A stretch of 64,000 nt of DNA, taken from Marivirga atlantica. GTDB lineage: Bacteria; Bacteroidota; Bacteroidia; Cytophagales; Cyclobacteriaceae. The notes beneath the pieces are model-generated. The model was not told where the DNA came from. It did no database searches and worked only from the letters and a program-made list of their open reading frames with translations. Every line of letters begins with the position of its first letter. Position 1 is the first letter of the stretch. Positions 10,201-17,205 of this stretch are shown here, in pieces. The translations under genes and the position numbers were made by a program. The stretch lies in assembly GCF_016734805.1 (NCBI RefSeq), contig NZ_JAERQG010000001.1, forward strand, positions 558,001-622,000. The letters are read 5' to 3'.

Positions 10201-10445
10201 CCGAAGGTAATGCTAGCCTTATGAATGAAGATGGAACGGAGAATTTGCTTAAAGTTCAACAGGTTTTCGGTGAGTTATTTCAACCCGATCGCAAACTGTC
10301 GCAAACGGAATTAAGAGCTGATCGGGATAGCATATTATTTAAGCTTAACACCAATAATTTTTACACCCAAATGTCAAAAAGCAGGGAGTTTACGAGCGAG
10401 TTTTTCTCAGCTATTACAACTCAAATGACTAAAACACATGAATAG
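7293..10445 (+). CDS. MFS/NTT-like membrane protein with HEAT repeats and cNMP-binding-like domain
   Basis: A 1050-residue multidomain protein. Residues about 18-435 carry some twelve hydrophobic segments and resemble the nucleotide-transporter (NTT)/MFS-type fold. Residues about 555-880 are helical HEAT-type repeats (for example LIDLLKDANQSVRMEAIQTA). Residues about 905-1045 resemble a cyclic-nucleotide-binding domain: YVLAEGNASL then FGELFQ. The phosphate-binding cassette after FGEL lacks the usual arginine-alanine pair, so ligand binding is doubtful. The start is TTG at 7293. An ATG at 7285 is out of frame and closes after three codons (ATGAACCATTGA), overlapping this start. The gene is first in a six-gene overlapping operon and shares 8 bases with the TIR-like gene. 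Domain-family calls are by pattern. Transport itself is not proven, and the membrane domain could act as a sensor. Confidence 0.8.
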   Translation: MKKLLLKIFNAEEAESKRVFLLILLGAFMGFFVSSLAVGAEALFLNNFSEETDLPLAILASGIIGVTVTAIFNYFQSKISFQALSSFTLLFIFLVLGAVELAYSTMEDASPLYFFTFTIVVPFTYLILLIFWGAFGRLFDLRQSKRIIGGIDTGQLTASIIALLVVIPLMLNEKRGAFEEQDLLTLSLISVGGMLFAFTWLMNSSKEHLRGARKNTFVPYKRLMSEKYVMLMVGFVIISMIAVNFIDYTFFSVASARFNEGNLALFLTYFNGAVIIFSFLFQTFATDKIIALYGLKVSLLINPIVTILITTVACLVGAALGYTPESPTFFAFFVMIAVSRLLVSSLKDALDEPAFKLYFLPLDSSTRFDIQTKIQGVVNAFAALIAGSVILLLSQIERFNLLTISVSALPLLAIWYFVTRYMHNGYRLTLQKTLVKNKERATGNIFNEYSLTRLLRRQVNSQEENKKLFGLKLMEKLEPDEFEAMKANLSDSDSNKVKAYLEGAQEVDFSSSKLTLKKLAEKALKENQSQDVVPVTFEQLSALSRSLEVKNRLYAAKIFLQYADAKNIFLLIDLLKDANQSVRMEAIQTARQLKRHETWNVLIDMLDSVKYGYAASAALISAGDAVLHHLESAFHKSGQSDKIMLAIVRIMAKIGGDEARALLFKKIDYPDKRIVYQMLNGFGYTDFNASGNHIQIIQQLIDEEIGKTVWNLAAINELPKEETYTLLRDAIKEEVNQNYEQIFMLLSLLYDAESVSLVKENILSETAEGIAYGMELLDMFLSNDLKPKLFPLVDDISVNEKVNTLVIYYPREHFELLRLLNNIINRDYNQLSRWVKACALYILAFHDQFEANYAVISHIFNKDRLLKEVAAWLIYHRSPNEFEKVIDRIPEEEKDKLVEIIAYNQLHDGLNDGYYLLVEIVMFLKKLDVFQHISGVQLCELADNTEIVRLKTNESIDLTQIENNAIYVLAEGNASLMNEDGTENLLKVQQVFGELFQPDRKLSQTELRADRDSILFKLNTNNFYTQMSKSREFTSEFFSAITTQMTKTHE

Positions 10446-11883
10446 GATTCAGATAAATATTCTCTACGCTTCGGAAGATGACAAGAGCATTCTTGATGGA
10501 AAAGGCTGGGTGACTTATTTCAAGAAGTTTTTGTTTATGATGTTGCGCCAAACATCAGGCAAATCTTTCGAGCTTAATTTACTATCTGATACTGATACTC
10601 ATGAGCTCAAAGAAGAAGGCATACTCATAGCGTTGCTAAGTCCGGATTTTATTTTATCAGGCAACTCGCTCGATAGGTTGGAGTCTTTTATAAGCAACTC
10701 AGATAGAAACTTGGAGAAAACGGTTTTTAAGGTTTTTAAAGCACCGCTTGACTATGTAGATGTGCCGGATTCTATTAAGCATTTGCCAGCCTATAAACTT
10801 TATCATACCGAGGAAGACGAGAATCAAAGAGAGCTTCATGATTTTTTCAGTAAGGAAGCAGAGAAAAACTATTGGATGAAAATGATAGATCTTTGCTTTG
10901 ATATCTACGAAGCCATTCTTGAAAAAGTAAATAAACCCATTACCGAAAAAGATATAGCTCATAAAAGAAAGGCAGTATACTTAGCCGAAACGGGTCAGGA
11001 TTTAGTAGGAGCGAGAAATATTATCAAAAGAGAATTGATAAGACATGGTTTTGAAGTGTACCCAAAATCCCATGCCACCTTGACAGCGGGTGAATGGAAG
11101 GCATCGATTGCCAAAGATTTGGAAGAATGTACTTTTTCTATCCATATGATTGGAGCCTCATACGGGAATATCCCCAAAGGCTCTGAAATTTCAATTGTAG
11201 ATTTACAAAATGAGATGGCCGCCTCTAAATCAGAAGAAAAAAATAAGCTTGAAAGACTTATTTGGATATCGCCTTCCTTAAAATATGCCAGCGAAAAACA
11301 AAAGTCATTCATTCATAACATAAAAAGAGATGCGCATGCATCTGCCGGGGCCGAAGTGCTCCAAACGTCTTTAGAAGACTTTAAAAATACACTTTGGGAA
11401 GAATTATTAGCAGGAGGTATTAATAGTAAATTAAAAAGCATTGACTTAACCAATTCACCTAACCAGCTTAGCGTATATTTACTTGCTGATTCTCAGGATA
11501 AAGAAGTTTCAAAAAAGGTGATGGACATTTTGAAAAAAAGAAATGTAAATGTTTTGCAAATGCCGGATTTGGGAGGTCTTATGGAGTTAAGAAACCATCA
11601 TATAGATTGCTTAAAGCAAATGGATGTGGCCTTTGTAGTTCAAGATAATGTAAATGAACAATGGGTACACATGAAGCTGCTCGATTTACTAAAAGCACCA
11701 GGTTTTGGCCGAAACAAACCAATTTTAGGTAAACTTTTGCTTTCTTCACAGCCAAAAGAAGAGCTGTCTGTTCTTGGTAAAAAATATCAGATCAAGGTGG
11801 CAGGTGTAAATGATTTAGAAACTGTAGAAAACTTTCTTATTCAACTTGAAAAGGAATTTAAAAAACCGGAAGTCATTAATTGA
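10438..11883 (+). CDS. Protein with three tandem TIR-like domains
   Basis: A 481-residue cytoplasmic protein with no signal or membrane segment. Three Rossmann-like alpha/beta units appear in series. Residues 1-160 start INILYASEDDK and contain LLSPDFILS, a TIR-like pattern. Residues about 178-335 start KAVYLAETGQDLVGAR with GFEVYP, and hold a candidate catalytic glutamate in IVDLQNEMA. Residues about 345-475 start LSVYLLADSQDKEV and contain NEQWVHMKLLDLL. TIR domains bind or cleave NAD or act as adaptors. Which of these units keeps activity cannot be told by eye, and the glutamate assignment is tentative. It overlaps both neighbours (8 bases and 4 bases), so it is made together with the STAND protein. 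A DUF4062-like reading of the middle unit is an alternative. Confidence 0.7.
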   Translation: MNRIQINILYASEDDKSILDGKGWVTYFKKFLFMMLRQTSGKSFELNLLSDTDTHELKEEGILIALLSPDFILSGNSLDRLESFISNSDRNLEKTVFKVFKAPLDYVDVPDSIKHLPAYKLYHTEEDENQRELHDFFSKEAEKNYWMKMIDLCFDIYEAILEKVNKPITEKDIAHKRKAVYLAETGQDLVGARNIIKRELIRHGFEVYPKSHATLTAGEWKASIAKDLEECTFSIHMIGASYGNIPKGSEISIVDLQNEMAASKSEEKNKLERLIWISPSLKYASEKQKSFIHNIKRDAHASAGAEVLQTSLEDFKNTLWEELLAGGINSKLKSIDLTNSPNQLSVYLLADSQDKEVSKKVMDILKKRNVNVLQMPDLGGLMELRNHHIDCLKQMDVAFVVQDNVNEQWVHMKLLDLLKAPGFGRNKPILGKLLLSSQPKEELSVLGKKYQIKVAGVNDLETVENFLIQLEKEFKKPEVIN

Positions 11884-14800
11884 GGATGAAACTGCCTGAA
11901 ACTAAAAATATCGACCCTCAAGTAAACTATGGTAAGGCTCATAATCCTTTTCCGGGCTTAAGACCTTTCAAAATAGAAGAAAGTCACCTCTTTTTTGGTC
12001 GCGAAGGCCAGAGCGATGAAGTGCTATTAAAACTATCTCAACACAGGTTTGTAGGCGTTATAGGCCCTTCAGGTAGTGGTAAGTCATCTTTTATTTACTG
12101 TGGTGTGTTGCCTATTCTTTATGGAGGCTTTCTTACGGGTACAAGTACAGAATGGGAAGTGGTAGTAACCAGACCAGGAGCTTCACCTATAGATAATCTG
12201 GCTCAGGCATTAATGGAGGCAGATCTTACTGAAGAGATTAATGGAGAAGAGGATTTAAAAATCAAAAAAACAATCATCAGCTCAATGCTTAAGAGTTCCT
12301 CTTTGGGTTTGGTGGAAACCATTTTACAGTTCAGAAGAGACTCCGATAAAAATTACCTCATACTTGTTGATCAGTTCGAAGAATTATTTCGCTTTAAGGA
12401 TTCTTCAAGTGCCAATTCCGTCAATGAGACTTTAGCCTTTATTAACTTGTTGATGGAGGCTATTAATCATCAAGGTGCCCCTATTTATGTGGCTATTACC
12501 ATGCGTTCTGATTTTATAGGGGAGTGTTCACAGTTTCCTGAACTCACTAAAAAAATTAATGATAGCCAATACCTGATTCCGCAAATGACGCGAGATCAAA
12601 AAAGAAGAGCTATTACAGGTCCGGTTGCTGTAGGCAACGCTGCTATTGCACCAAGGCTAGTTCAACAGTTACTCAATGATTTAGGAGACAACCCCGATCA
12701 ACTGCCTATTCTGCAGCATGCGTTAATGCGTACCTGGGATTACTGGACGCACTTTAAAGATTTTGAGGAAGAACCTCTCGACATAAAGCATTATGAAGCC
12801 ATTGGTACTATGGCTGAAGCGTTATCGATGCACGCCAATGAGGCATACGATGAATTAAATGAAGAGCAAAAGCGCATATGCGAGTCATTATTTAAAGCCA
12901 TCACTGAAAAAAGAGGTGGCAGCTTTGGCATCAGAAGGCCTACTAAGCTTTCTGAAATAGCATCAATAGCCAGTACTTCCGAACATAAGCTGATTGATAT
13001 AATTGATAAATTCAGAGATCCCAGCAGATCTTTGTTAACTCCCCAGTATGGAATTAGACTTGACGAAGATTCTATAATTGATATATCGCATGAGAGTTTG
13101 ATGCGTATTTGGAGTAGGCTCAAAAACTGGGTGAATGATGAAGAAGATGCTGTGGCTATGTATAAAAGGTTAGCTGAGGCTGCTGAGATGTATCAGGAGG
13201 GTAAAACCAGTTTATGGAGACCACCGGATTTACAACTAGCCTTAAACTGGAAGGAAAAACATAATCCGACTTTGATTTGGGGCCAGCGCTATCATCCGGC
13301 TTATGAGCGCACCTTGTCTTTTCTGGAGCATTCCGAAGAGGAATATGTAATTGAGCAGAAAGCAAAAGAGCTGCAGCAAAAAAGAAGGCTAAGAACTGCT
13401 CGAATGACAGCTTTGGTAATGGGAGCAGCAACAGTTATCAGTATTTTATTTTTAGTGTATGCATTTGTTCAAAAAACCGAGGCAGATGCACAAAAGGATA
13501 AGGCAGAAGTACAAGCGGACATTGCCAAACAAAATGAATTATTAGCTGAGAAGGAGAAAAAGGAAGCTGAGAGACAAACAGAAATTGCCAATCAGCAAAG
13601 AGATAGAGCTGCAGAACAAGAAAAACTAGCTACAAAAGCTTCAATTAGAGCTACTGAACAAGCCAAAATTGCTGAGCAAAGAAGAATTGCAGCTGTTGCA
13701 GCCGAAGGTAGAGCAAGTGAAGCTGCTATTAAAGCACAGAAGGCATCTTTAGAAGCACAACGACAAGAGAAAATTGCTAAGCAGAATGAAGAAGCTGCAA
13801 CAAGGTTAAGGTACTTAGCTATCGCCAATGCCATGGCTGTAAAATCCACCCAGTTGAATGATCCGCAACTTAAAGGATTATTAGCGCAACAAGCGTATAT
13901 TTTTGATGAGGAATACAGTACTTATGATTATAGCCCTGAAATTTATGACGGGCTGTATTATGCCCTGAAGGAGTTTAACCACCCGCTTACCAATACACTT
14001 CAAGGACATGAGAAAGCTGCAAAAGAAGTAGTGGCTGGCGCTGCAGATAATGAATTTTTCTCAGGAGGCTCTCAAGGTAGCATCATCAGGTGGAAGAAGA
14101 GTGGAGAAAAATGGATAGCAGACTCAATTGCTGGTAAACGGCCGAGAAGGGTAGTGAAATCACTAGTTTTCGATGCTTCAAATAACACGCTTTACGCAGC
14201 AGGGCAATTTATTACCGAAACGGGCGAAACTATAATAGAAAAATATAATCTAAGTAAACCGGGTAGTGAACCTACAAAGATAAAAGGTGTAAATGGTTCA
14301 TTTGTAAAAATGAGAATATCATCTAATGGGCTTTATGTACTTGATGAAGCTGGTCGATCCATCAAAAAAGTAAGCGATAATCAGGTTACTGAGGTATATG
14401 CATCAAAAGATAAAATCAACGATTTCGATTTTTCAGACGATGAACTTTGGCTAGGAAAGGATTCAGGAGCTTTGGTTCGCTATAACCTCGATAGCCGAAA
14501 AGACAGTGTTTTATTTAACAATGGGACTGCTATAAGCGCTATAGATAGACTGGTAACCTTTACCGCAATTGGTGATCTAGAGGGAGGAGTAAAATTATTT
14601 AGTGATAACAACTTTACCGATTTCACAGATTTAACAGGTCATTCTGGTGCTATTGATGACATCAAGTTTAGTGACGATGCAGCCTTTATGCTGTCTTCTT
14701 CTAAGGATAGAAGTGTAAGAGTTTGGAATTTGGCAGAAATTACTGAACAGCCAATCGTCCTTTCAGACCATAATAACTGGGTTTGGTCAGCTGACTTTAG

Positions 14801-14990
14801 CACAAACAAAGAATTTATTTTTTCTGCTTCTGAAGATGGAGATATTCACATCTGGCCATTTTCGGTTGATGTACTTGGCAACCAGCTTTGTGATGAATTA
14901 GAAAGAAATATGACCTCTATTGAATGGGCTACCTTTGTAGCTCCTGATATTACCTATGAATTAACATGCCCCGAACTGGAAAAACCATAA
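11880..14990 (+). CDS. nSTAND1-type NTPase with membrane segment, coiled coil and WD40 propeller
   Basis: A 1036-residue signalling NTPase. The N-terminus has NPFPGLRPF followed by FFGRE, the entry motif of nSTAND1 proteins. Walker A is GPSGSGKSS (residues 62-70) and Walker B is ILVDQFEELF (161-170). A helical STAND region follows to about 490. A single hydrophobic segment at about 508-530 (ALVMGAATVISILFLVYAF) is preceded by KRRLRTAR. An Ala/Glu/Gln/Lys-rich coiled coil spans about 530-650. WD40-type blades occupy about 690-1000 (GHSGAIDDIKFS, DRSVRVWNL, SASEDGDIHIW). The tail with EWATF and LTCPELEKP resembles that of other WD40-STAND proteins. By the positive-inside rule the propeller would be periplasmic. 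TTG at 11880 (with GGAAG seven bases upstream) or ATG at 11886 may be the start. Oligomerisation on ligand sensing is known for STAND proteins; the ligand here is unknown. Confidence 0.9.
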   Translation: MRMKLPETKNIDPQVNYGKAHNPFPGLRPFKIEESHLFFGREGQSDEVLLKLSQHRFVGVIGPSGSGKSSFIYCGVLPILYGGFLTGTSTEWEVVVTRPGASPIDNLAQALMEADLTEEINGEEDLKIKKTIISSMLKSSSLGLVETILQFRRDSDKNYLILVDQFEELFRFKDSSSANSVNETLAFINLLMEAINHQGAPIYVAITMRSDFIGECSQFPELTKKINDSQYLIPQMTRDQKRRAITGPVAVGNAAIAPRLVQQLLNDLGDNPDQLPILQHALMRTWDYWTHFKDFEEEPLDIKHYEAIGTMAEALSMHANEAYDELNEEQKRICESLFKAITEKRGGSFGIRRPTKLSEIASIASTSEHKLIDIIDKFRDPSRSLLTPQYGIRLDEDSIIDISHESLMRIWSRLKNWVNDEEDAVAMYKRLAEAAEMYQEGKTSLWRPPDLQLALNWKEKHNPTLIWGQRYHPAYERTLSFLEHSEEEYVIEQKAKELQQKRRLRTARMTALVMGAATVISILFLVYAFVQKTEADAQKDKAEVQADIAKQNELLAEKEKKEAERQTEIANQQRDRAAEQEKLATKASIRATEQAKIAEQRRIAAVAAEGRASEAAIKAQKASLEAQRQEKIAKQNEEAATRLRYLAIANAMAVKSTQLNDPQLKGLLAQQAYIFDEEYSTYDYSPEIYDGLYYALKEFNHPLTNTLQGHEKAAKEVVAGAADNEFFSGGSQGSIIRWKKSGEKWIADSIAGKRPRRVVKSLVFDASNNTLYAAGQFITETGETIIEKYNLSKPGSEPTKIKGVNGSFVKMRISSNGLYVLDEAGRSIKKVSDNQVTEVYASKDKINDFDFSDDELWLGKDSGALVRYNLDSRKDSVLFNNGTAISAIDRLVTFTAIGDLEGGVKLFSDNNFTDFTDLTGHSGAIDDIKFSDDAAFMLSSSKDRSVRVWNLAEITEQPIVLSDHNNWVWSADFSTNKEFIFSASEDGDIHIWPFSVDVLGNQLCDELERNMTSIEWATFVAPDITYELTCPELEKP

Positions 14991-16015
14991 CCTCTTCTAT
15001 TGCCTACTTGATATTACTTTTGGGCATCATGCTACCTCAAAAAGGGAAGGCGCAAGAAAGTTGCACCCAAAAATTGAGGAATGCCAGAAATGCCTATCAA
15101 GAGGGAAAGTTAAGTTCATTACCAACTACCTTGCAGTCATGTATTGATAATGGCTTTAATAAAGAGGAAAAGATTGAAGCTTTAAGGTTGGTAACTTTGG
15201 CCTTTTTATATGAAGAAAATGAAGCAAGTGCAAAAAAATCTTATTTACAACTGCTCAACTTAAACCCTGAATATAGGCCTAACCCACAGGCAGATCCTAC
15301 AGAACTTATTTTGCTTGCTGAAAAATTTGATACAGACCCTAAGTTCTTTTACGGAATAAAAACTGGATTAGCGTATAGCCTGGTGGAGGTAATAGAACCA
15401 ACATCTGATGTAGTAGTAGGCTTGCAGAGAGGTAACTACTCTTTCTCTTACTCCATGAGTTTTGGCGTATTTTTTCAATATCCTATAAATAACAAGTTGT
15501 CAGCAAATGCTGAATTTTATTATATGCTGAGGTCTTTGTCAATGAACAAAAACCCTATGGAAGGTAGTGATGTTCAGCAACAAACCATTAGTGAAGACCA
15601 GCGATGGATTGAAATGCCCATCTTGCTTAACTACAAATTGCCTGTAAATGCTTTTTTATTAGAATTAACTGGAGGTCCTTCCTTTCATTATTTATTACTT
15701 TCTGAAGTTACTTCTGAAGGCGGAAATGAGCCATTCAGTGATGTAGATTTTTATGCACAAAGAAACCAATTTAATTTAAGTGGAATACTTGGCATCAGAG
15801 CAAACTTTAAAGTCTTTGGTAGAAATTTTTTAACTACTTCAATACTTTATCAGCACCGCTTTATGAATGAAGTCAATCAGACTTCAAATGTGTTAAATCA
15901 AGATGAAAATGACAGACTGTTAAATTCTGCTTATAAAGAGGGCCAATATAAAGGACATAGTATCTGGCTTAGAATAGGCTTAAAGTTACCGTATTATAAT
16001 CCACAGCTTAAATGA
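14966..16015 (+). CDS. Outer-membrane beta-barrel protein with periplasmic N-terminal domain
   Basis: A 349-residue exported protein. A signal peptide (about residues 1-29, ending GKAQ) is followed by a helical, TPR-like segment (about 30-115) with SCTQKLRNARNAYQEGK and LLNLNPEYRPNPQADP. The rest alternates aromatic and polar residues as in an 8-10-strand barrel (GLAYSLVEV, FSYSMSFGVFFQYP, ILYQHRFMNEV) and ends in WLRIGLKLPYYNPQLK. This is the PorT/OmpW-like porin layout common in Bacteroidota. It overlaps the end of the STAND gene by 25 bases and the following lipoprotein by 4. Placement directly after the WD40-STAND gene suggests its periplasmic domain may contact the propeller; that is inference. 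Barrel identity is likely, the exact family is not certain. Confidence 0.78.
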   Translation: MPRTGKTITSSIAYLILLLGIMLPQKGKAQESCTQKLRNARNAYQEGKLSSLPTTLQSCIDNGFNKEEKIEALRLVTLAFLYEENEASAKKSYLQLLNLNPEYRPNPQADPTELILLAEKFDTDPKFFYGIKTGLAYSLVEVIEPTSDVVVGLQRGNYSFSYSMSFGVFFQYPINNKLSANAEFYYMLRSLSMNKNPMEGSDVQQQTISEDQRWIEMPILLNYKLPVNAFLLELTGGPSFHYLLLSEVTSEGGNEPFSDVDFYAQRNQFNLSGILGIRANFKVFGRNFLTTSILYQHRFMNEVNQTSNVLNQDENDRLLNSAYKEGQYKGHSIWLRIGLKLPYYNPQLK

Positions 16016-17205
16016 GCTTATCAAAAACATATATTACTATTTGGTGCCTGTTAATTGCAGTTTTTTACAGCTGCAATACAGAAGAAGGAATAGCACCCGC
16101 TGACAATTCTACTTTTTTCAAAATTATTCCAGGGGATGGAGATAATGTTCCTTCTCAATTGATAGAATTATCGAATGGAGATTTACTGATTATTGCCAAT
16201 AGCAACATATTTGGTGAAGTTACCATTTCAAAAATCAGACTTATCAGAATGACGCCCGAAGGCGAATTGATTTATGATAAAAGATATCCATCCACAAATG
16301 AAAGCTGGTCTGCAATAGAAACGGTTTATCTCGATGATGATAACATTATTATTGGAGGAAGCAGCAATAATAGCATGCTTCTTTTTAAAGTAAATGCAAA
16401 TGGGGATTCACTACTTTATAAGAATGACTATGTAAATAATCCTCAGTTCGGAAGCCTTACAAAAAACGAAAGTAATGAAGTTGTGGCACTTGGCGTGATT
16501 GATAATGTAGAAGACAGCATTGTGGCAAATGTTAGCCAGGTTGAAAGTACTAATTTGATGATGACTTCAATTCAGAAGAATCAGGAGGTGGCACAAATAC
16601 CGAGTTCAAACTTATTGGTAAGTGAAAATATTTATGGATTTGCTATTAATGAAATTGTCAATTATTCCTATCTGAATAGTGAGGCGGACTTAGATGAAGA
16701 TGCTGCACTAAGCACAGCTGATGTTCCTGAAAATGTAAACTTAAGTGTCCAGTTCTTGGCTAATATTGTTCAAACAGGAAGAACAATAGCATTTGGAACA
16801 GCACTTGTTGAAGATGGTAATGGCGATATTAGTAATGTCAATCTATTTTCTTCCAGAACGGAGCCTGCTTTTGATAAGAACACCTATTTGGCCTTCGATC
16901 AGCCAGCAAATACCGAGAGATCAATTAACAGCATTAGCGTTACCGATGATGCTATCTACCTAAGTGGCGCCACCACTTTAGTAGGTGCCGGTGATAATTT
17001 TAGTAATTATTTGCTTATTAAAACAGATTTGTCTGGAAGGCCTGATCCTAATTTTAATCAATCATTTGGAAGTAGTACACAAAATAATCAGATGTATCAT
17101 GCCATTAAAGTGAACAATAGTATTTACGCTGTAGGCACAACAGATTTTAATGATAGTCAGGTGGCTTTTATGAAACTAGATAATAGAGGGAGGTTGCTTA
17201 AATGA
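16012..17205 (+). CDS. Lipoprotein, probable beta-propeller-like
   Basis: A 397-residue lipoprotein. The signal peptide ends in a lipobox, FYSC, so the mature protein would start at the cysteine in CNTEEGIAP. The mature part is beta-rich with repeated segments such as GDLLIIANS, DDNIIIGGSSNNSMLLFKVNANGDSLLYKN and SIYAVGTTDFNDSQVAFMKLDNRGRLLK. Their period is about 45-60 residues, as in the repeating blades of propeller-type secreted proteins of Bacteroidota. No catalytic motif is seen. It overlaps the barrel gene upstream and the giant surface gene downstream by 4 bases each. A role as an outer-membrane-anchored partner of the surface protein is inferred from context only. Confidence 0.72.
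   Translation: MSLSKTYITIWCLLIAVFYSCNTEEGIAPADNSTFFKIIPGDGDNVPSQLIELSNGDLLIIANSNIFGEVTISKIRLIRMTPEGELIYDKRYPSTNESWSAIETVYLDDDNIIIGGSSNNSMLLFKVNANGDSLLYKNDYVNNPQFGSLTKNESNEVVALGVIDNVEDSIVANVSQVESTNLMMTSIQKNQEVAQIPSSNLLVSENIYGFAINEIVNYSYLNSEADLDEDAALSTADVPENVNLSVQFLANIVQTGRTIAFGTALVEDGNGDISNVNLFSSRTEPAFDKNTYLAFDQPANTERSINSISVTDDAIYLSGATTLVGAGDNFSNYLLIKTDLSGRPDPNFNQSFGSSTQNNQMYHAIKVNNSIYAVGTTDFNDSQVAFMKLDNRGRLLK

Noticed and set aside
13480-13830. Repeated GCA/GAA/CAA-rich words that look like a short tandem DNA repeat
   Set aside because: They encode the alanine/glutamate/glutamine coiled coil of the STAND protein with irregular spacing; no exact DNA repeat unit holds.
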